Shown here: positions 49,501 to 56,130 of the stretch, in pieces
Position numbering within the stretch: the first letter of the stretch is position 1
Layout of the letters: each line of letters opens with the position of its first letter
Assembly (NCBI RefSeq): GCF_000699445.3
Contig: NC_067197.1
Span: forward strand, 34,331,809 to 34,395,808
Origin: Schistosoma haematobium
Lineage: Eukaryota; Platyhelminthes; Trematoda; Strigeidida; Schistosomatidae
Direction: 5' to 3'
Length of the DNA stretch: 64,000 nucleotides
Made by a program: the position numbers and the translations under genes
Notes under the pieces: model-generated
Seen by the model: only the letters and a program-made list of their open reading frames with translations
What the model was told of the DNA's origin: nothing
Database searches by the model: none

Positions 49501-52500
49501 ATTATTTTAAAAAAGAAAAGAAGAAGAAGGTCACTAAAACTCATTTGTTTAAACAAATGAAATTAAAACTGGCAGAAAGGTTACTATTATGATTAACGTT
49601 ATTATTATTATTATTATTATTAATATAATTTTTTTGTTTTTCTGTTGTTGAGAAATGAATTAGAAATTTTTCTTCTGGAACAATGAAGATTATTTCGTAA
49701 TGACAAGAAAATTAATGTGAAGAATAGTTTAATGATTTTTTGTTTGTTTTGAAGAAAATAGTTTCTTATTGAATACAATTGGATTATTTTGTTTATTTGT
49801 TTCAAGAATTTAAAATGTGTACTAAAGTAATAGCAATAGAATAATGATAATCGTATTCATTTCAACATGACCTCGAGAGGTAATGAGAAACAAAAATTTG
49901 TATGTCCATTCATTTGTTGTTATAATTTCAGTTATTAATTTTAAATAAACTATTTCAATAAAATCAAGTCTTTATAGAATAGTTCAATTAATCAAATGTT
50001 CACATATGTCTAAACTAATTAATTATTACTCAAAATAGCTTGTTACAGGCAGTTTCTATAAAGTTGAATGTAAAAATAAATACCTACTCATTATTATCAG
50101 AATGGGTTTTGTGGAGATTTTTAAAAATTTCACCGGTTGAAATTATGAGTCATTTGAAGCTAGACTACCATGGAAAACCCGGAAGCACTGGACGGCCGTT
50201 TCGTCCTCACTAGTGACTGACTTCAAGAGATACTCCTGGAGTTCTAGTGAGAAGCCGTTACCAGTGGAGTTCAACCAGGTCTGTTGTGAGATATCAACTC
50301 ATTGAAGACAATGGTGTACGGTGGTGCAACTTCGTGGATTGGTTGAAGCTAGACATTAACACCGTTGGATGCCGGCTGGTTCGGTGGTCTAGTTGATTAG
50401 GCGCGTGGCGCGAGGCTGATAAGTCCTGGGTTCGAATCTCGCGAGGGGCGGGATCGTGGATGCGCACTTACTAATTAGTCTAAGATGTGACTTTATATTC
50501 AGTGTCCCAAGTTTATTGTTTTTGAATAAAACAAGGCATATATCAAGTTCTTCCTACAATTGAAAATCTAGTACGATATATTACACTAACTCTCAACCCA
50601 CCTTTATTGCAAATAGAAATAATAGCTCTGAGAAATAACGCGGATAAATAAACTGATAGTTTTCATGTTTAGACATTTCTGCGTACTTTATATGGAAAAT
50701 ATTTAGTATTTTACATTGTTGGGAAGACCTAAAGTATTCCTCAAAAAACACTCAGAGGTGTCTTGAAAACTCTGGGAAACATTTTATCTATTCAACATTC
50801 AATAGAAGTATTTCATAAATACCTAGAAAGTGAAGAGTTACGTGTCACATTTCTAATTGAATGACTACCTGTTCTGCTAATATGTTTAACAGGATTCCAG
50901 AACCTTGCAGATGCCCAAAGCCGTCTGAAATGTTATAAATACCATAGGTTTTTTGTACTTAAACTAAATTTGGAGTAAAGCGTTCTTTCCATATTTCACG
51001 CCTTTTCTCTCGTGTTCACGTTGTCGTGTAGATTTAGCCTGAGATTATTGGAGGAGTTTAGAAAACCGAATCAGCGTTCAGTCAGAATATTTATCAAACA
51101 TACTGAATCACATTCGATGATTTATTTACTCCACCTACTTAGTATTTCTGTATAAAATATCATTTTTATACTGATAATAACTTCATGATTGTTGAATTTA
51201 TTTTCTTGGCTGCAGAGTTTGAACAATCACCAATGCCTAATTATTTAACCTATACTTTTTCCCCTATGTTATATTGGTTATTTTACATTTTTGTTACATT
51301 TCTCTGAGATGCTCAATTTGTAGTTACTCGGAAATCATACTCTTTCAGAGAGTATAGAATTCAATTTTTATTGCTCTGATTAGTATCTTGCAATTTATAT
51401 CAAATTGATCATTATCTACAAATAAAAAGTACATGTGTTCTGGATTAATTTTTAGGATGCATTTAATTGAGATCATGAACCGATTGATAATAGACCATTA
51501 TTGAAAACCTGGAAGCACTGGACGGCCGTTTCGTCCTACTGTGGGACTCCTCAACAGTGCCCATCCACGATCCTGCTCGCGGGATTCGAACTCAGGGCTT
51601 TCAGTCTCGTGCGTGAACACTTAACCTACTGAACCAATAGTGTCAATGTCTAACCTCAACCGATCCACGGAACATCAATCGGTACATGATCTCAATTAAA
51701 AACTTAATAATCTCCACAACCCCTATACTGACATTACATTTAATTTGTTTCTTAATGTGAAGATTGGATATCAAAAATTATGCAAGTCGATAAGATTTGG
51801 CATAGCAACTATTTCAATAGAATGAAATATTTCGATTTTTTTTTAAAAAAAAAAACTTTTTGCCACTTGGTTTCCAACTACATAATCTTAATAATTTGTT
51901 TAACTGATCATTTTTTTAAAAAAGTAAACGTATACACTGTTTTATGTTCTCTTAAAAAACTGAACGTTTTTAATTGTGCATAACCCACCAAATTCTGCTT
52001 TTCTTATTATAATGAAACACAAAAGCTCTATAAAACACTCATCCTATTTTTTTTACTGTTTCCGTTATAAAGTTCATCAGTTTTTGTTACTATGTTGATT
52101 GAAAATTTATTGAACCTGTGTTAGTGAATTTATCTCAAAATGATCAAAACTACTTTGAAATAATCAGAAAAAAAAGTGAATTTTACAAAAAGGAACTAAA
52201 AGTGAATGATATTGAGGGTTTCCACAGTAGGTAGAGTTTATTTATTTAATTATAATTCTATAAGGTGATTTCCGTGACTATAACTTGTAATCTGAATAAG
52301 GTTGATAGTTAGTTAAGAAAAATACTAAACAGCTTAAAGAAGGCCTACATATTATACATCATAGTAGTTATTACGTTTAAATTAAACCATAGTATTGGTG
52401 AGCATTAGATCAACTAAATTTGAATGTTTTATATCATCAGCTCATTAATATCTAGTTAACCTTAGATTCATATATTTGATAAAACTATGTAAAGATTGTT

Positions 52501-53214
52501 AGTTATACAATTTGAATAATTGTACCAATGCAGTTTGTGTCATTTACATCTATTTGTTAATTAGTTCATAGAACAAATGAATGGTAATGGTCATGTAATT
52601 TACCACTAATTTTACCAAATAGCAGGAAATCTAGCTATCAACTTAATAAGAATACGTTTATTGTTTTTAAACACTTTTACGTTCTCATTTTATATCAAGT
52701 CATCCCAGGTAAATCTATGCATTTCAATAAACTTATGATGGCTTATAATATTCATAAATGTATTTCTTATGTTTACACTGAAAGTTTACTAAACATAAAA
52801 TGTTTGGCAGGTGAGTTTAAAAGGTGAGTCTACAAATTAATCATGATCACCGATTCATAAACATTGTAAATACACATAATTATGAATAATATGAATTCTG
52901 AGAAAAATCATCTGTTCGTTACCATAGATTTTATTGATCTTAATTACCTTAGTGACTTAAACAGTTTAAATTTGCAGTAGTAATTAGAACGGGATAAAAG
53001 TGATATGATTTCAAATAGCCTGTATAGACATTATAAATATATGTATTAAATATAATTAGAAAATATTATGTCAATGCTTACCTAGCCATGCTCCAAAACA
53101 CACTAATTTAGCTTGAACCTCTGTCATTTTTAAATTTTGCCACGGTAATACAACAGCTAAAAATCGACTTGTTGTTAAGCCAAGTAACATGAAAGCTGAC
53201 GAAAACACCGTCAC
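16213..53214 (-). CDS. Rhodopsin-family neuropeptide GPCR, 3' three exons (partial)
   Basis: Exons 53082-53214, 41265-41638 and 16213-16965 on the - strand join in phase (1, then 0) into 419 codons covering TM3 to the C-terminus. Receptors of this class sit in the plasma membrane and signal through G proteins. The segments [21 protein letters not shown]2 Cys (VFCREQFP), VCWLPTHII in TM6 and SCVNPVVYS in TM7 resemble galanin and allatostatin-A receptors. The N-terminus, TM1 and TM2 are missing; I searched 53215-64000 by eye and found no convincing exon. The TM3 end reads SRF where most receptors have DRY or DRF. ECL2 and the third intracellular loop are long and Asn-rich. The two introns (11.4 and 24.3 kb) hold most of the repeats in this window. 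The ligand is unknown. Confidence 0.85.
17205..18012 (+). mobile_element. Merlin-type DNA transposon, internally deleted
   Basis: Ends are inverted repeats: GGGGCGAGACGGTAATGTAT with GGACGAG at the left; the right end reverse-complements to GGCGAAACTACAGTCTATG with GACGACC. A transposase remnant lies inside. The same ends occur on two MITEs at 19447 and 47747. It lies just beyond the last GPCR exon, inside the intron 16966-41264. Confidence 0.78.
17351..17856 (+). pseudogene. Merlin (IS1016-like) transposase remnant
   Basis: Fragments in two frames: [18 protein letters not shown] (17402-17460), then from 17593 [39 protein letters not shown] and RLKEFLRP. These match the catalytic core of Merlin/ISXO2-like DDE transposases (the TDxWxAY and THTNxxE-type blocks). 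The middle and N-terminus are missing or frameshifted. Confidence 0.8.
18437..18840. mobile_element. Two decayed tRNA-type SINE copies, opposite strands
   Basis: 18437-18572 is in - orientation (GTCGTTTCTTCCTGG, GAGCACTGAGCCGGCACCCA); 18655-18840 is in + orientation (AAAGCCGTGACCAG, GATCGTGGATGCATACTAC, AGACGAAATGACCG). Hammerhead cores are decayed in both. Confidence 0.65.
18841..19438. other. GPCR intron, no feature seen
   Basis: AT-rich, no repeat or coding frame recognised. Confidence 0.4.
19447..19703. mobile_element. Merlin-type MITE, 257 nt
   Basis: Left end GATGAGACTATAATTTATAG, right end CCATAATTTATAGTCTTGCC, inverted repeats. Flanked by a perfect 8-bp duplication AAAAAATC (19439-19446 and 19704-19711), the length expected for Merlin. 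No coding frame. Confidence 0.82.
20239..20537. repeat. Large near-perfect palindrome with 121-nt arms
   Basis: Left arm 20269-20389, right arm 20418-20538, 28-nt loop. Arms differ at very few positions. CATTGTATTTCA flanks the unit at 20227-20238 and 20538-20549, like a 12-bp target duplication. The left side has about 30 extra bases (CAATTGGTTCCCTTTATG) that lack a partner. Related single-arm copies are at 5008 and 58120. Confidence 0.85.
20550..22625. other. GPCR intron, no feature seen
   Basis: About 2 kb of AT-rich sequence with no recognised coding sequence or repeat. Confidence 0.4.
22632..22872. mobile_element. Inverted pair of tRNA-type SINE copies
   Basis: Left half is - orientation with tail TATCATGAATTGATC; right half is + orientation from CTGAAGATTTCG through AGGACGAAACGGCCGTTC to tail TTCATGATATC. 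Heads meet in the middle, tails point out. Hammerhead cores incomplete. Confidence 0.7.
23287..23364. repeat. Trinucleotide microsatellites (AAC)n and (AGT)n
   Basis: AAC repeats at 23287-23310 and AGT repeats at 23328-23364, separated by a short unique stretch. Confidence 0.95.
23762..23965 (+). repeat. Interspersed repeat (family with 10340 and 42900)
   Basis: GTGCGTGCTACTTATATTG, ATATAAGTAGT, then ATGTCTGGCAGCGGGAG, AAGATCAAGAAAGG and AACAATGAAGTTAGAGAC. No coding capacity. Confidence 0.6.
24410..24735 (+). mobile_element. Decayed tRNA-type SINE
   Basis: 5' segment (CTTGAGTTCTATCGAGAAC), altered tRNA-like part (TTCAATCCTCGG), then GAGCACTGCTCAGATG, AGGACGAAACAACTG and the tail GTTCATGATCTCAATAG. 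Confidence 0.6.
25245..25590 (-). mobile_element. Full-length tRNA-type SINE, decayed hammerhead
   Basis: Complete in - orientation, from the 5' segment (AAGCCGTAACCAGTGG region) through GCTCAGTGGTTCACAG and GGGGTCGAGTCCCGTG to the tail. The hammerhead core reads TTGAGGA, and stem II is disrupted. Confidence 0.7.
25600..25840 (-). mobile_element. tRNA-type SINE with intact hammerhead motif
   Basis: - orientation; 3' part of the family: AGACTGATAGGTCC head remnant, hammerhead, then CTTCCAGGTTTTCCATGGTG and the tail. The tRNA-like head is damaged (poly-C run near 25747). Confidence 0.75.
25685..25730 (-). ncRNA. Hammerhead ribozyme motif in tRNA-type SINE
   Basis: GCACTA, CTGAGGA, GTCC-CATACTA-GGGC, GAA, ACGGCCGT, C, TAGTGC. 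The whole conserved core is present. Stem I is six perfect pairs although both strands differ from the family (GCACTG with CAGTGC), a compensated change. Stem II has one G-U pair; stem III three to four pairs. Confidence 0.85.
26104..26149. repeat. (AT)n microsatellite
   Basis: About 46 bases of uninterrupted AT dinucleotide. Confidence 0.95.
26578..27031. mobile_element. Sm-alpha-like SINE fragments around a microsatellite
   Basis: 26578-26690: - orientation fragment with a decayed hammerhead. 26696-26776: (TC)n then (TA)n. 26778-26890: - orientation 3' body. 26898-27031: + orientation from GGACGAAACACGCGTC to AAGCTTAAACAAC. The last two form an inverted pair, each with its own tail. Confidence 0.7.
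26696..26776. repeat. Compound (TC)n(TA)n microsatellite
   Basis: TC repeats 26696-26737 pass directly into TA repeats to 26776, at the 5' edge of an Sm-alpha-like 3' body. Confidence 0.95.
27545..27787 (-). mobile_element. tRNA-type SINE, decayed hammerhead
   Basis: - orientation. Core reads CTGAGAA (G8 lost) and GGACAAAAC (G12 lost), so it should not cleave. Confidence 0.72.
27788..28799. other. GPCR intron, no feature seen
   Basis: About 1 kb without recognised repeat or coding frame. Confidence 0.4.
28800..30063 (+). repeat. Interspersed repeat split by an RTE insertion
   Basis: The left part (GTGTGTGCTACTGATGTCG) ends at 28856 and the right part (GGAATGTCTGGCAGTAG, AACAATAAAGTTTGAGAC) resumes at 29884, matching the unbroken copy at 23762-23965. 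Confidence 0.65.
28857..29871 (+). mobile_element. 5'-truncated RTE (SR2-like), 3' third
   Basis: Flanked by the 12-bp duplication ATGTATCGTCAA (28845-28856 and 29872-29883). Encodes RT from [13 protein letters not shown] through FADD (29071-29082) to the C-terminal region. A stop and frame change occur near 29688, then a TAAG tail. Block 29137-29687 is almost identical to 32563-33113. Confidence 0.9.
30396..31934 (+). pseudogene. RTE endonuclease and RT start (30-kb copy)
   Basis: Open frame covering most of the endonuclease ([32 protein letters not shown]), the Lys-rich linker and the first RT block ([17 protein letters not shown]). The very N-terminus ([13 protein letters not shown]) is in another frame because of a small deletion near 30391-30400. 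Ends at TGA where the 11-kb copy has TGG. Confidence 0.85.
32370..33282 (+). pseudogene. RTE RT C-terminal half (30-kb copy)
   Basis: Encodes [30 protein letters not shown] with intact FADD, and the C-terminal region to CSIEGNRRK. The RT fingers upstream (31935-32369) are present but shifted and interrupted by stops. Confidence 0.82.
32630..33889. repeat. Left copy of a ~1.25-kb inverted duplication
   Basis: Reverse complement of 54568-55812. It covers the RTE 3' end, its irregular TAAG tail, about 340 nt of single-copy-looking flank, and a deleted SINE copy. Divergence is low across the non-RTE flank. Confidence 0.9.
33680..33889 (+). mobile_element. tRNA-type SINE with internal deletion
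   Basis: GACTCAGTGGTCTAGTGG (A-box side) and GGTTCGAATGTC (B-box side), then a jump that removes stem I of the hammerhead. The tail ends near 33889. The same deletion is seen in the inverted copy at 54568. Confidence 0.8.
33890..34950. other. GPCR intron, no feature seen
   Basis: AT-rich; no recognised repeat or coding frame. Confidence 0.4.
34955..35260 (+). mobile_element. Decayed tRNA-type SINE
   Basis: 5' segment GAGAAGCTGTGACCAGTGG, AATGGTCTAGAGGTTAA head, GGATGCATACTACTGAGAAG and GACCGTCCAGTGCTTTC. Hammerhead core decayed. Confidence 0.65.
36089..36236 (+). mobile_element. Short RTE fragment, truncated at both ends
   Basis: About 148 nt matching 29393-29535 (TTTGGGGCGGAAACCTGGAG). 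It stops abruptly at TTGGCCGG, directly against a Penelope-like fragment. Confidence 0.82.
36237..36912 (-). mobile_element. Penelope-like element fragment (RT end and GIY-YIG nuclease)
   Basis: On the - strand from 36912: [13 protein letters not shown] (RT catalytic YVDD), [22 protein letters not shown], then after a shift [28 protein letters not shown] and [17 protein letters not shown]. That order, RT then a GIY-YIG-type endonuclease with YIG, Arg, H and the Glu in IEALAI, is diagnostic of Penelope-like elements. 5'-truncated and cut at its 3' end by the RTE fragment junction. Internal shifts near 36780 and 36680. Confidence 0.85.
36913..40377. other. GPCR intron, mostly unique AT-rich DNA
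   Basis: About 3.4 kb with one microsatellite (37525-37568). Otherwise no recognised coding frame or repeat. Confidence 0.4.
37525..37568. repeat. (AT)n microsatellite
   Basis: 44 bases of AT dinucleotide. Confidence 0.95.
40378..40485 (+). repeat. Fold-back repeat copy, partial
   Basis: CTACCTGAAGTTTGTGCTG, GTCGTTCAGAAGAACAATG, CAGCTCAGAG; same family as 8750, 48810 and 57268. Confidence 0.65.
40618..40870. mobile_element. Sm-alpha-like SINE, inverted 5' part joined to 3' part
   Basis: 40618-40730 is - orientation with the hammerhead region (first core base changed: ATGACGAG); 40735-40870 is + orientation, from ATTCCACTG through CACTTGTAAATTAAAG to ACAATGGGAAGATACAAG. The arms overlap by about 35 nt. 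Confidence 0.72.
40888..41090 (+). mobile_element. tRNA-type SINE, well preserved
   Basis: GCTAGCTCAGTGATCTAGTG head, GGTTCGCATCCCG B-box-like site, hammerhead, CTTCCAGATTTTCCATGATG and tail GACTCATGATTTGAAC. It ends about 175 nt from the GPCR TM5 exon. Confidence 0.82.
40985..41030 (+). ncRNA. Hammerhead ribozyme motif in tRNA-type SINE
   Basis: GCACTG, CTGAGGA, GTCC-CACAATA-GAAC, GAA, ACCGCTGT, C, CAGTGC. Core complete and stem I perfect; one C-A mismatch in stem II and a two-pair stem III may weaken activity. Confidence 0.75.
41265..41638 (-). CDS. GPCR exon: TM4 end, extracellular loop 2, TM5
   Basis: Acceptor CTCCTAG (minus); donor GTAAGT. Starts with two bases completing Val and ends phase 0. 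Encodes [11 protein letters not shown] (TM4), a roughly 80-residue Asn/Thr-rich loop with potential N-glycosylation sites (NIT, NNT) and the conserved Cys in VFCREQFP, then TM5 [20 protein letters not shown] and CIVLKLKQK. Confidence 0.87.
41639..42899. other. GPCR intron, no feature seen
   Basis: Upstream (in gene direction) of the TM5 exon; no recognised repeat. Confidence 0.4.
42900..43092 (-). repeat. Interspersed repeat (family with 10340 and 23762)
   Basis: Reverse complement: GTGTGGGTTACTTATATCC, ATATAAGTAGTAAAC, then CAGAAGATCAATAAGG. Same block order as the other copies. Confidence 0.55.
43093..44424. other. GPCR intron, no feature seen
   Basis: AT-rich; no recognised repeat or coding frame. 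Confidence 0.4.
44425..44705. mobile_element. Sm-alpha-like SINE, inverted 5' part joined to 3' part
   Basis: 44432-44525 is - orientation with CTGATGA but CAAAAC in place of CGAAAC (core broken). 44526-44705 is + orientation from the middle of the hammerhead (ACGAAACGCCTATCCTGG) to AACATCCATGGGAAGAC. Confidence 0.72.
45000..45855 (+). mobile_element. tRNA-type SINE split by another retroposon
   Basis: The 5' segment (45005-45126) is separated from the tRNA-like part and hammerhead region (45665-45855; AATGGTCTAGAGGTTAAG) by the element 45127-45660. The hammerhead is decayed. Confidence 0.65.
45127..45660 (+). mobile_element. Unclassified ~530-nt retroposon with A-rich tail
   Basis: Higher GC than the surroundings. 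Starts AAGGCCTTGTATAGC, contains GATTAGACCTTTGGGTCG and ends TGTTCAAATAAATAAAAAA. A second, decayed copy is at 5490-5870 on the - strand. No protein recognised. Confidence 0.65.
45856..47738. other. GPCR intron, no feature seen
   Basis: About 1.9 kb of AT-rich sequence with no recognised repeat or coding frame. Confidence 0.4.
47747..48036. mobile_element. Merlin-type MITE, 290 nt
   Basis: Left end GGTGAGACTATAATTTATGG; right end CATAAATTATAGCCTCGCC, inverted repeats. Flanks TGATCGTC (47739-47746) and GGATCGTC (48037-48044) form an 8-bp duplication with one change. The interior aligns with the 19447 MITE (CTTACTAGGGCTAAAT). Confidence 0.82.
48810..48990. repeat. Fold-back repeat, most complete copy
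   Basis: The left end GGTGGAGTTTTGTTCTCTGA is inverted at the right end as TCAGAGAACAAAACTCCCCC. The middle carries GATGATGTCGTTCAGAAGAA. An open frame across it is incidental. Confidence 0.75.
48991..50100. other. GPCR intron with (ATT)n microsatellite
   Basis: ATT repeats at 49600-49621. Otherwise no recognised feature. Confidence 0.5.
50105..50470. mobile_element. Inverted pair of tRNA-type SINE copies
   Basis: 50105-50208 is a - orientation tail up to the hammerhead (AGCACTGGACGGCCGTTTCG). 50209-50470 is + orientation, from the 5' segment CTCACTAGTGACTGAC through GGTTCGAATCTCG and stops just after GGATGCGCACT, so its hammerhead is cut off. Confidence 0.75.
51465..51718 (-). mobile_element. 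tRNA-type SINE, hammerhead with one core change
   Basis: Hammerhead region 51515-51560 (minus): stem I GCACTG/CAGTGC and stem II GTCC/GGAC perfect, GAA present, but the core reads TTGAGGA (C3 to U). Probably inactive. Confidence 0.8.
51719..53081. other. GPCR intron, no feature seen
   Basis: About 1.4 kb next to the TM3-TM4 exon; AT-rich with poly-A/T runs and no recognised repeat. Confidence 0.4.
53082..53214 (-). CDS. GPCR exon: TM3, intracellular loop 2, start of TM4
   Basis: Acceptor TATTAG (minus) precedes 53214; donor GTAAGC follows 53082. Starts phase 0 and ends phase 1. Encodes [44 protein letters not shown]. The RF.AVV.P pattern places the end of TM3. Confidence 0.87.
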
Positions 53215-53934
53215 CTAATAAAAAAATTTTTAAAAAAATATTCAGAAAAACGGAATAAATAATCCATTCATAGATTTGAGATCATATTTGTGGTTAACTA
53301 TTATCCAAAACTACCATCCAAATTTAAATATACTAAAAATTAGGAAAAAGGTCAATTTAATCGCCAGGTACAATTCTTGAAATATTTCAAAGTCTCACTA
53401 AAAAAAAATTATCATGGTAGTCCGTAGAGAAAGTTACCACTGGTTTAGTTCAATTACATTGACAACAATGTATGAATGCAAGAGTTTCTGTAATTGCTTT
53501 TCTTTTCCTTTTTTCATTTGTATGTTTTATTTACAATTCATTGCATAGTGGTTGGACGAATGAAGCAGTTAATACAAACAGAGATTATTATATACACGGA
53601 AACTATTAAGATCATTACTTCTATTGAATATATAATTAGAGCAGTTCACAATAGGAAACGGAAAAAAAGTAATTATCCTTTAAAATATTAAATTAGTTTA
53701 TTTAAATACCGTTTTATTTTTTTTATTTAAAAAAAGGATATTTGCATCAGTTTAACACCTTTTCATTTATTCGGTTCATGGTGTACACTATGATTTTATT
53801 CAAACGAATACCTAGAATATCGTATATTACTAGTAAATTGATGATATCTGGAAAATTATACAGTCGTATCGAGTGCAGAACAATTAATAAATCAGTTAAA
53901 AATCGGTGATTATTTATTCTAATGACTGAATTCA

Positions 53935-54285
53935 TGAGTTGATTAAAGCTAGACCACCATGGAAAACCTGGTAGCACTGGATGACCGTTTTGTCCTAGTG
54001 CGGGGCTCCTCAGCAGTGCACACCACGACAATGGTGGTTGGAGTTAAACACCACTACTAGATACCGGCTCAGAAGTCTAGAGGTTGAGCGTTTTCCCGTG
54101 ATATCGTTAGGTTCTGGGTTCGAATGCCGCGTGCGAGATCGTAGGTGCGAGTTGCTGAGGAGTCCCACACTGAGACGAAACGGCTGTCCAGTGCTTCCAG
54201 GTTACCCATGGTGGTCTAGCTTTGACTGACTCGTGAGTGCAACTATTAAATTATTAAAATCTTCACGAAACCCCATTCTGATAAT
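53935..54285. mobile_element. Inverted pair of tRNA-type SINE copies
   Basis: 53940-54025 is - orientation (hammerhead with GGACAAAAC, core broken). 54035-54285 is + orientation with GGTTCGAATGCCG, a hammerhead motif and tail. Heads meet in the centre. Confidence 0.75.
54149..54194 (+). ncRNA. Hammerhead ribozyme-like motif, degraded stem I
   Basis: GAGTTG, CTGAGGA, GTCC-CACACTG-AGAC, GAA, ACGGCTGT, C, CAGTGC. The core is complete, but stem I relies on wobble pairs and one mismatch. Weak activity at best. Confidence 0.5.
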
Positions 54286-54567
54286 TATTTATTTGACTGT
54301 TTTTTCATAAACTGAAATGTTCTAGTCCAATTTCCATATCTAACTCATTTTTACACAACTCGATATCATTTATACTGTTGAATACAGTCTACTGAATTTC
54401 GTACACGAATATTTCTTTTGTTTTGGAAGAATATAAGCTGTATGCACTAATCTCTTCACATAGTAATCGATTATTCGATCGCTTAAATTGTCACAGCTCA
54501 TGTTTTCTTCATGTTATTGTGATTACATGGCTTACTTTTTGTTACTCAAGTTATTTATAATTTCAGA

Positions 54568-55812
54568 TGGGTTTTGTGGATATTATAGTAATTTCAATGG
54601 TTGAGATCATGAGTCAATTGAAGCTAGACCACCATGGAAAACATGGAAGCACTAAACGACCGTTTATTCCTATTGTGAGACTCCTCAGCGACATTCGAAC
54701 CCAGGACCTATCAGTCTCGCGCGCGAGCGCTTAGCCACTAGACCACTGAGTCGGCACCCAACGGTGTTATTATCATTATTTGTACAGTTGTAATATGATT
54801 ATCAGTTAGAGAAGGACATCTTCAAAATCACATTACATCACTTATAAACACTATAAATCTAATTCATATATATGTAATCTTAATTTAGTCATAAACTTTT
54901 CAAGTGAATTTTGTTTCTTCATACCTTATAATTTCTCAATTGCATGTTTTAAATGCAAGAGCTAAGAACCAGGAGTAACGTATGTCTTTGTTGTCAGCAA
55001 ACATTTTTCAGAAGAATCTTTGTAATGTACAAGAATACAAGTTGGGACAATTAAATGAATTTCTACACCAAAATTACAGAACATCTTAGTAAAATCTGAG
55101 AGTCATACTTACTTACTTATTTACTTGCTTACATACATACTTACTTACTTACTTACTTTACTTACTTACGCCTGTTACCCTCAATGGAACATAGGCCGCC
55201 GACTACCATTCTCCAACACACTCTGTCCTGGGCCTTCTTTTCTAGTTCCATCCAATTCTTGTTCATTCTTCTCATTTCTATCTCCATTTCACGGCGTACT
55301 ATGTTCTTTAGTCTTCCTCTTCTCCTTTGGCCTTGAGGATTCCATGTGAGAGCTTGTCTTGTGACGCAGTTGGGTGCTTTCCTCAATGCGTGTCCTATCC
55401 ACTTCCAGCGATTCTTCCTAATTCCTTCCTCCACTGGAATCTGGTTTGTTCTCTCCCACAATAGGTTGTTGCTAATAGTGTCTGGCCAACGGATCCGAAG
55501 TATTTTGCATAGGCAACTGTTAACAAATACCTGTATCTTCTGGATGATGGCTTTCGTAGTTCTCCAAGTTTCCGCCCCAAACAGTAGAACTGTCTTGATA
55601 TTTGTATTGAAAATTCTGATCTTGATGTTGGTTGACAGTTGTGTTGAGTTCCAGATGTTCCTCAGTTGTAAATACACTGCTCTTGCTTTGTTGATCCACG
55701 CCTTCACATCTGCATCAGATCCACCATGTTCATCAATGATGCTGCCCAAATACGTAAAGGCTTTTACATCTTCCAAATCTTCTCCGTCAATTGTGATTTG
55801 ATTGGTGCATGC
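54568..55812. repeat. Right copy of the ~1.25-kb inverted duplication
   Basis: Reverse complement of 32630-33889, covering the SINE with the same internal deletion (54568-54772), about 340 nt of flank, the irregular TAAG tail and the RTE 3' end. Confidence 0.9.
55113..55812 (-). mobile_element. RTE (SR2-like) 3' end, part of the inverted duplication
   Basis: Encodes on the - strand [17 protein letters not shown] through [16 protein letters not shown] to CSIEGNRRK and ends in the same irregular TAAG array as the 30-kb copy. It stops abruptly at about 55812. Confidence 0.88.
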
Positions 55813-56130
55813 TGGTGTCCGTGTTCACTACAGTATTAATGATTAACCCCAACGAATCCCACGGAATTGCTCGACCATCTTCCATTGTACTAAGGTAGAT
55901 ACCTGTCTCTACCTGACATGGATTAGCTCCCCTGTCACGAATTCGCACTTGCTCTCCAAGGATTCGCGCAAGAAACCGAAGGCCCTGGGTTCGAATCCCG
56001 CAGGTGGGATCGTGGGTGGGCACTGTTAAGGAATCATATACTAGGACGAAACGGCCGTCCAATGCTTACGGGTTTGTAATGGTGGTTTGACATCAATCGG
56101 TTCATGATCTCAATCAAAAACTTAATAATC
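55813..56130 (+). mobile_element. tRNA-type SINE, decayed hammerhead
   Basis: GGTTCGAATCCCGC box, GGCACTGTTAAGGAATC (core changed), AGGACGAAACGGCCGTCC and tail GTTCATGATCTCAATC. Confidence 0.7.
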
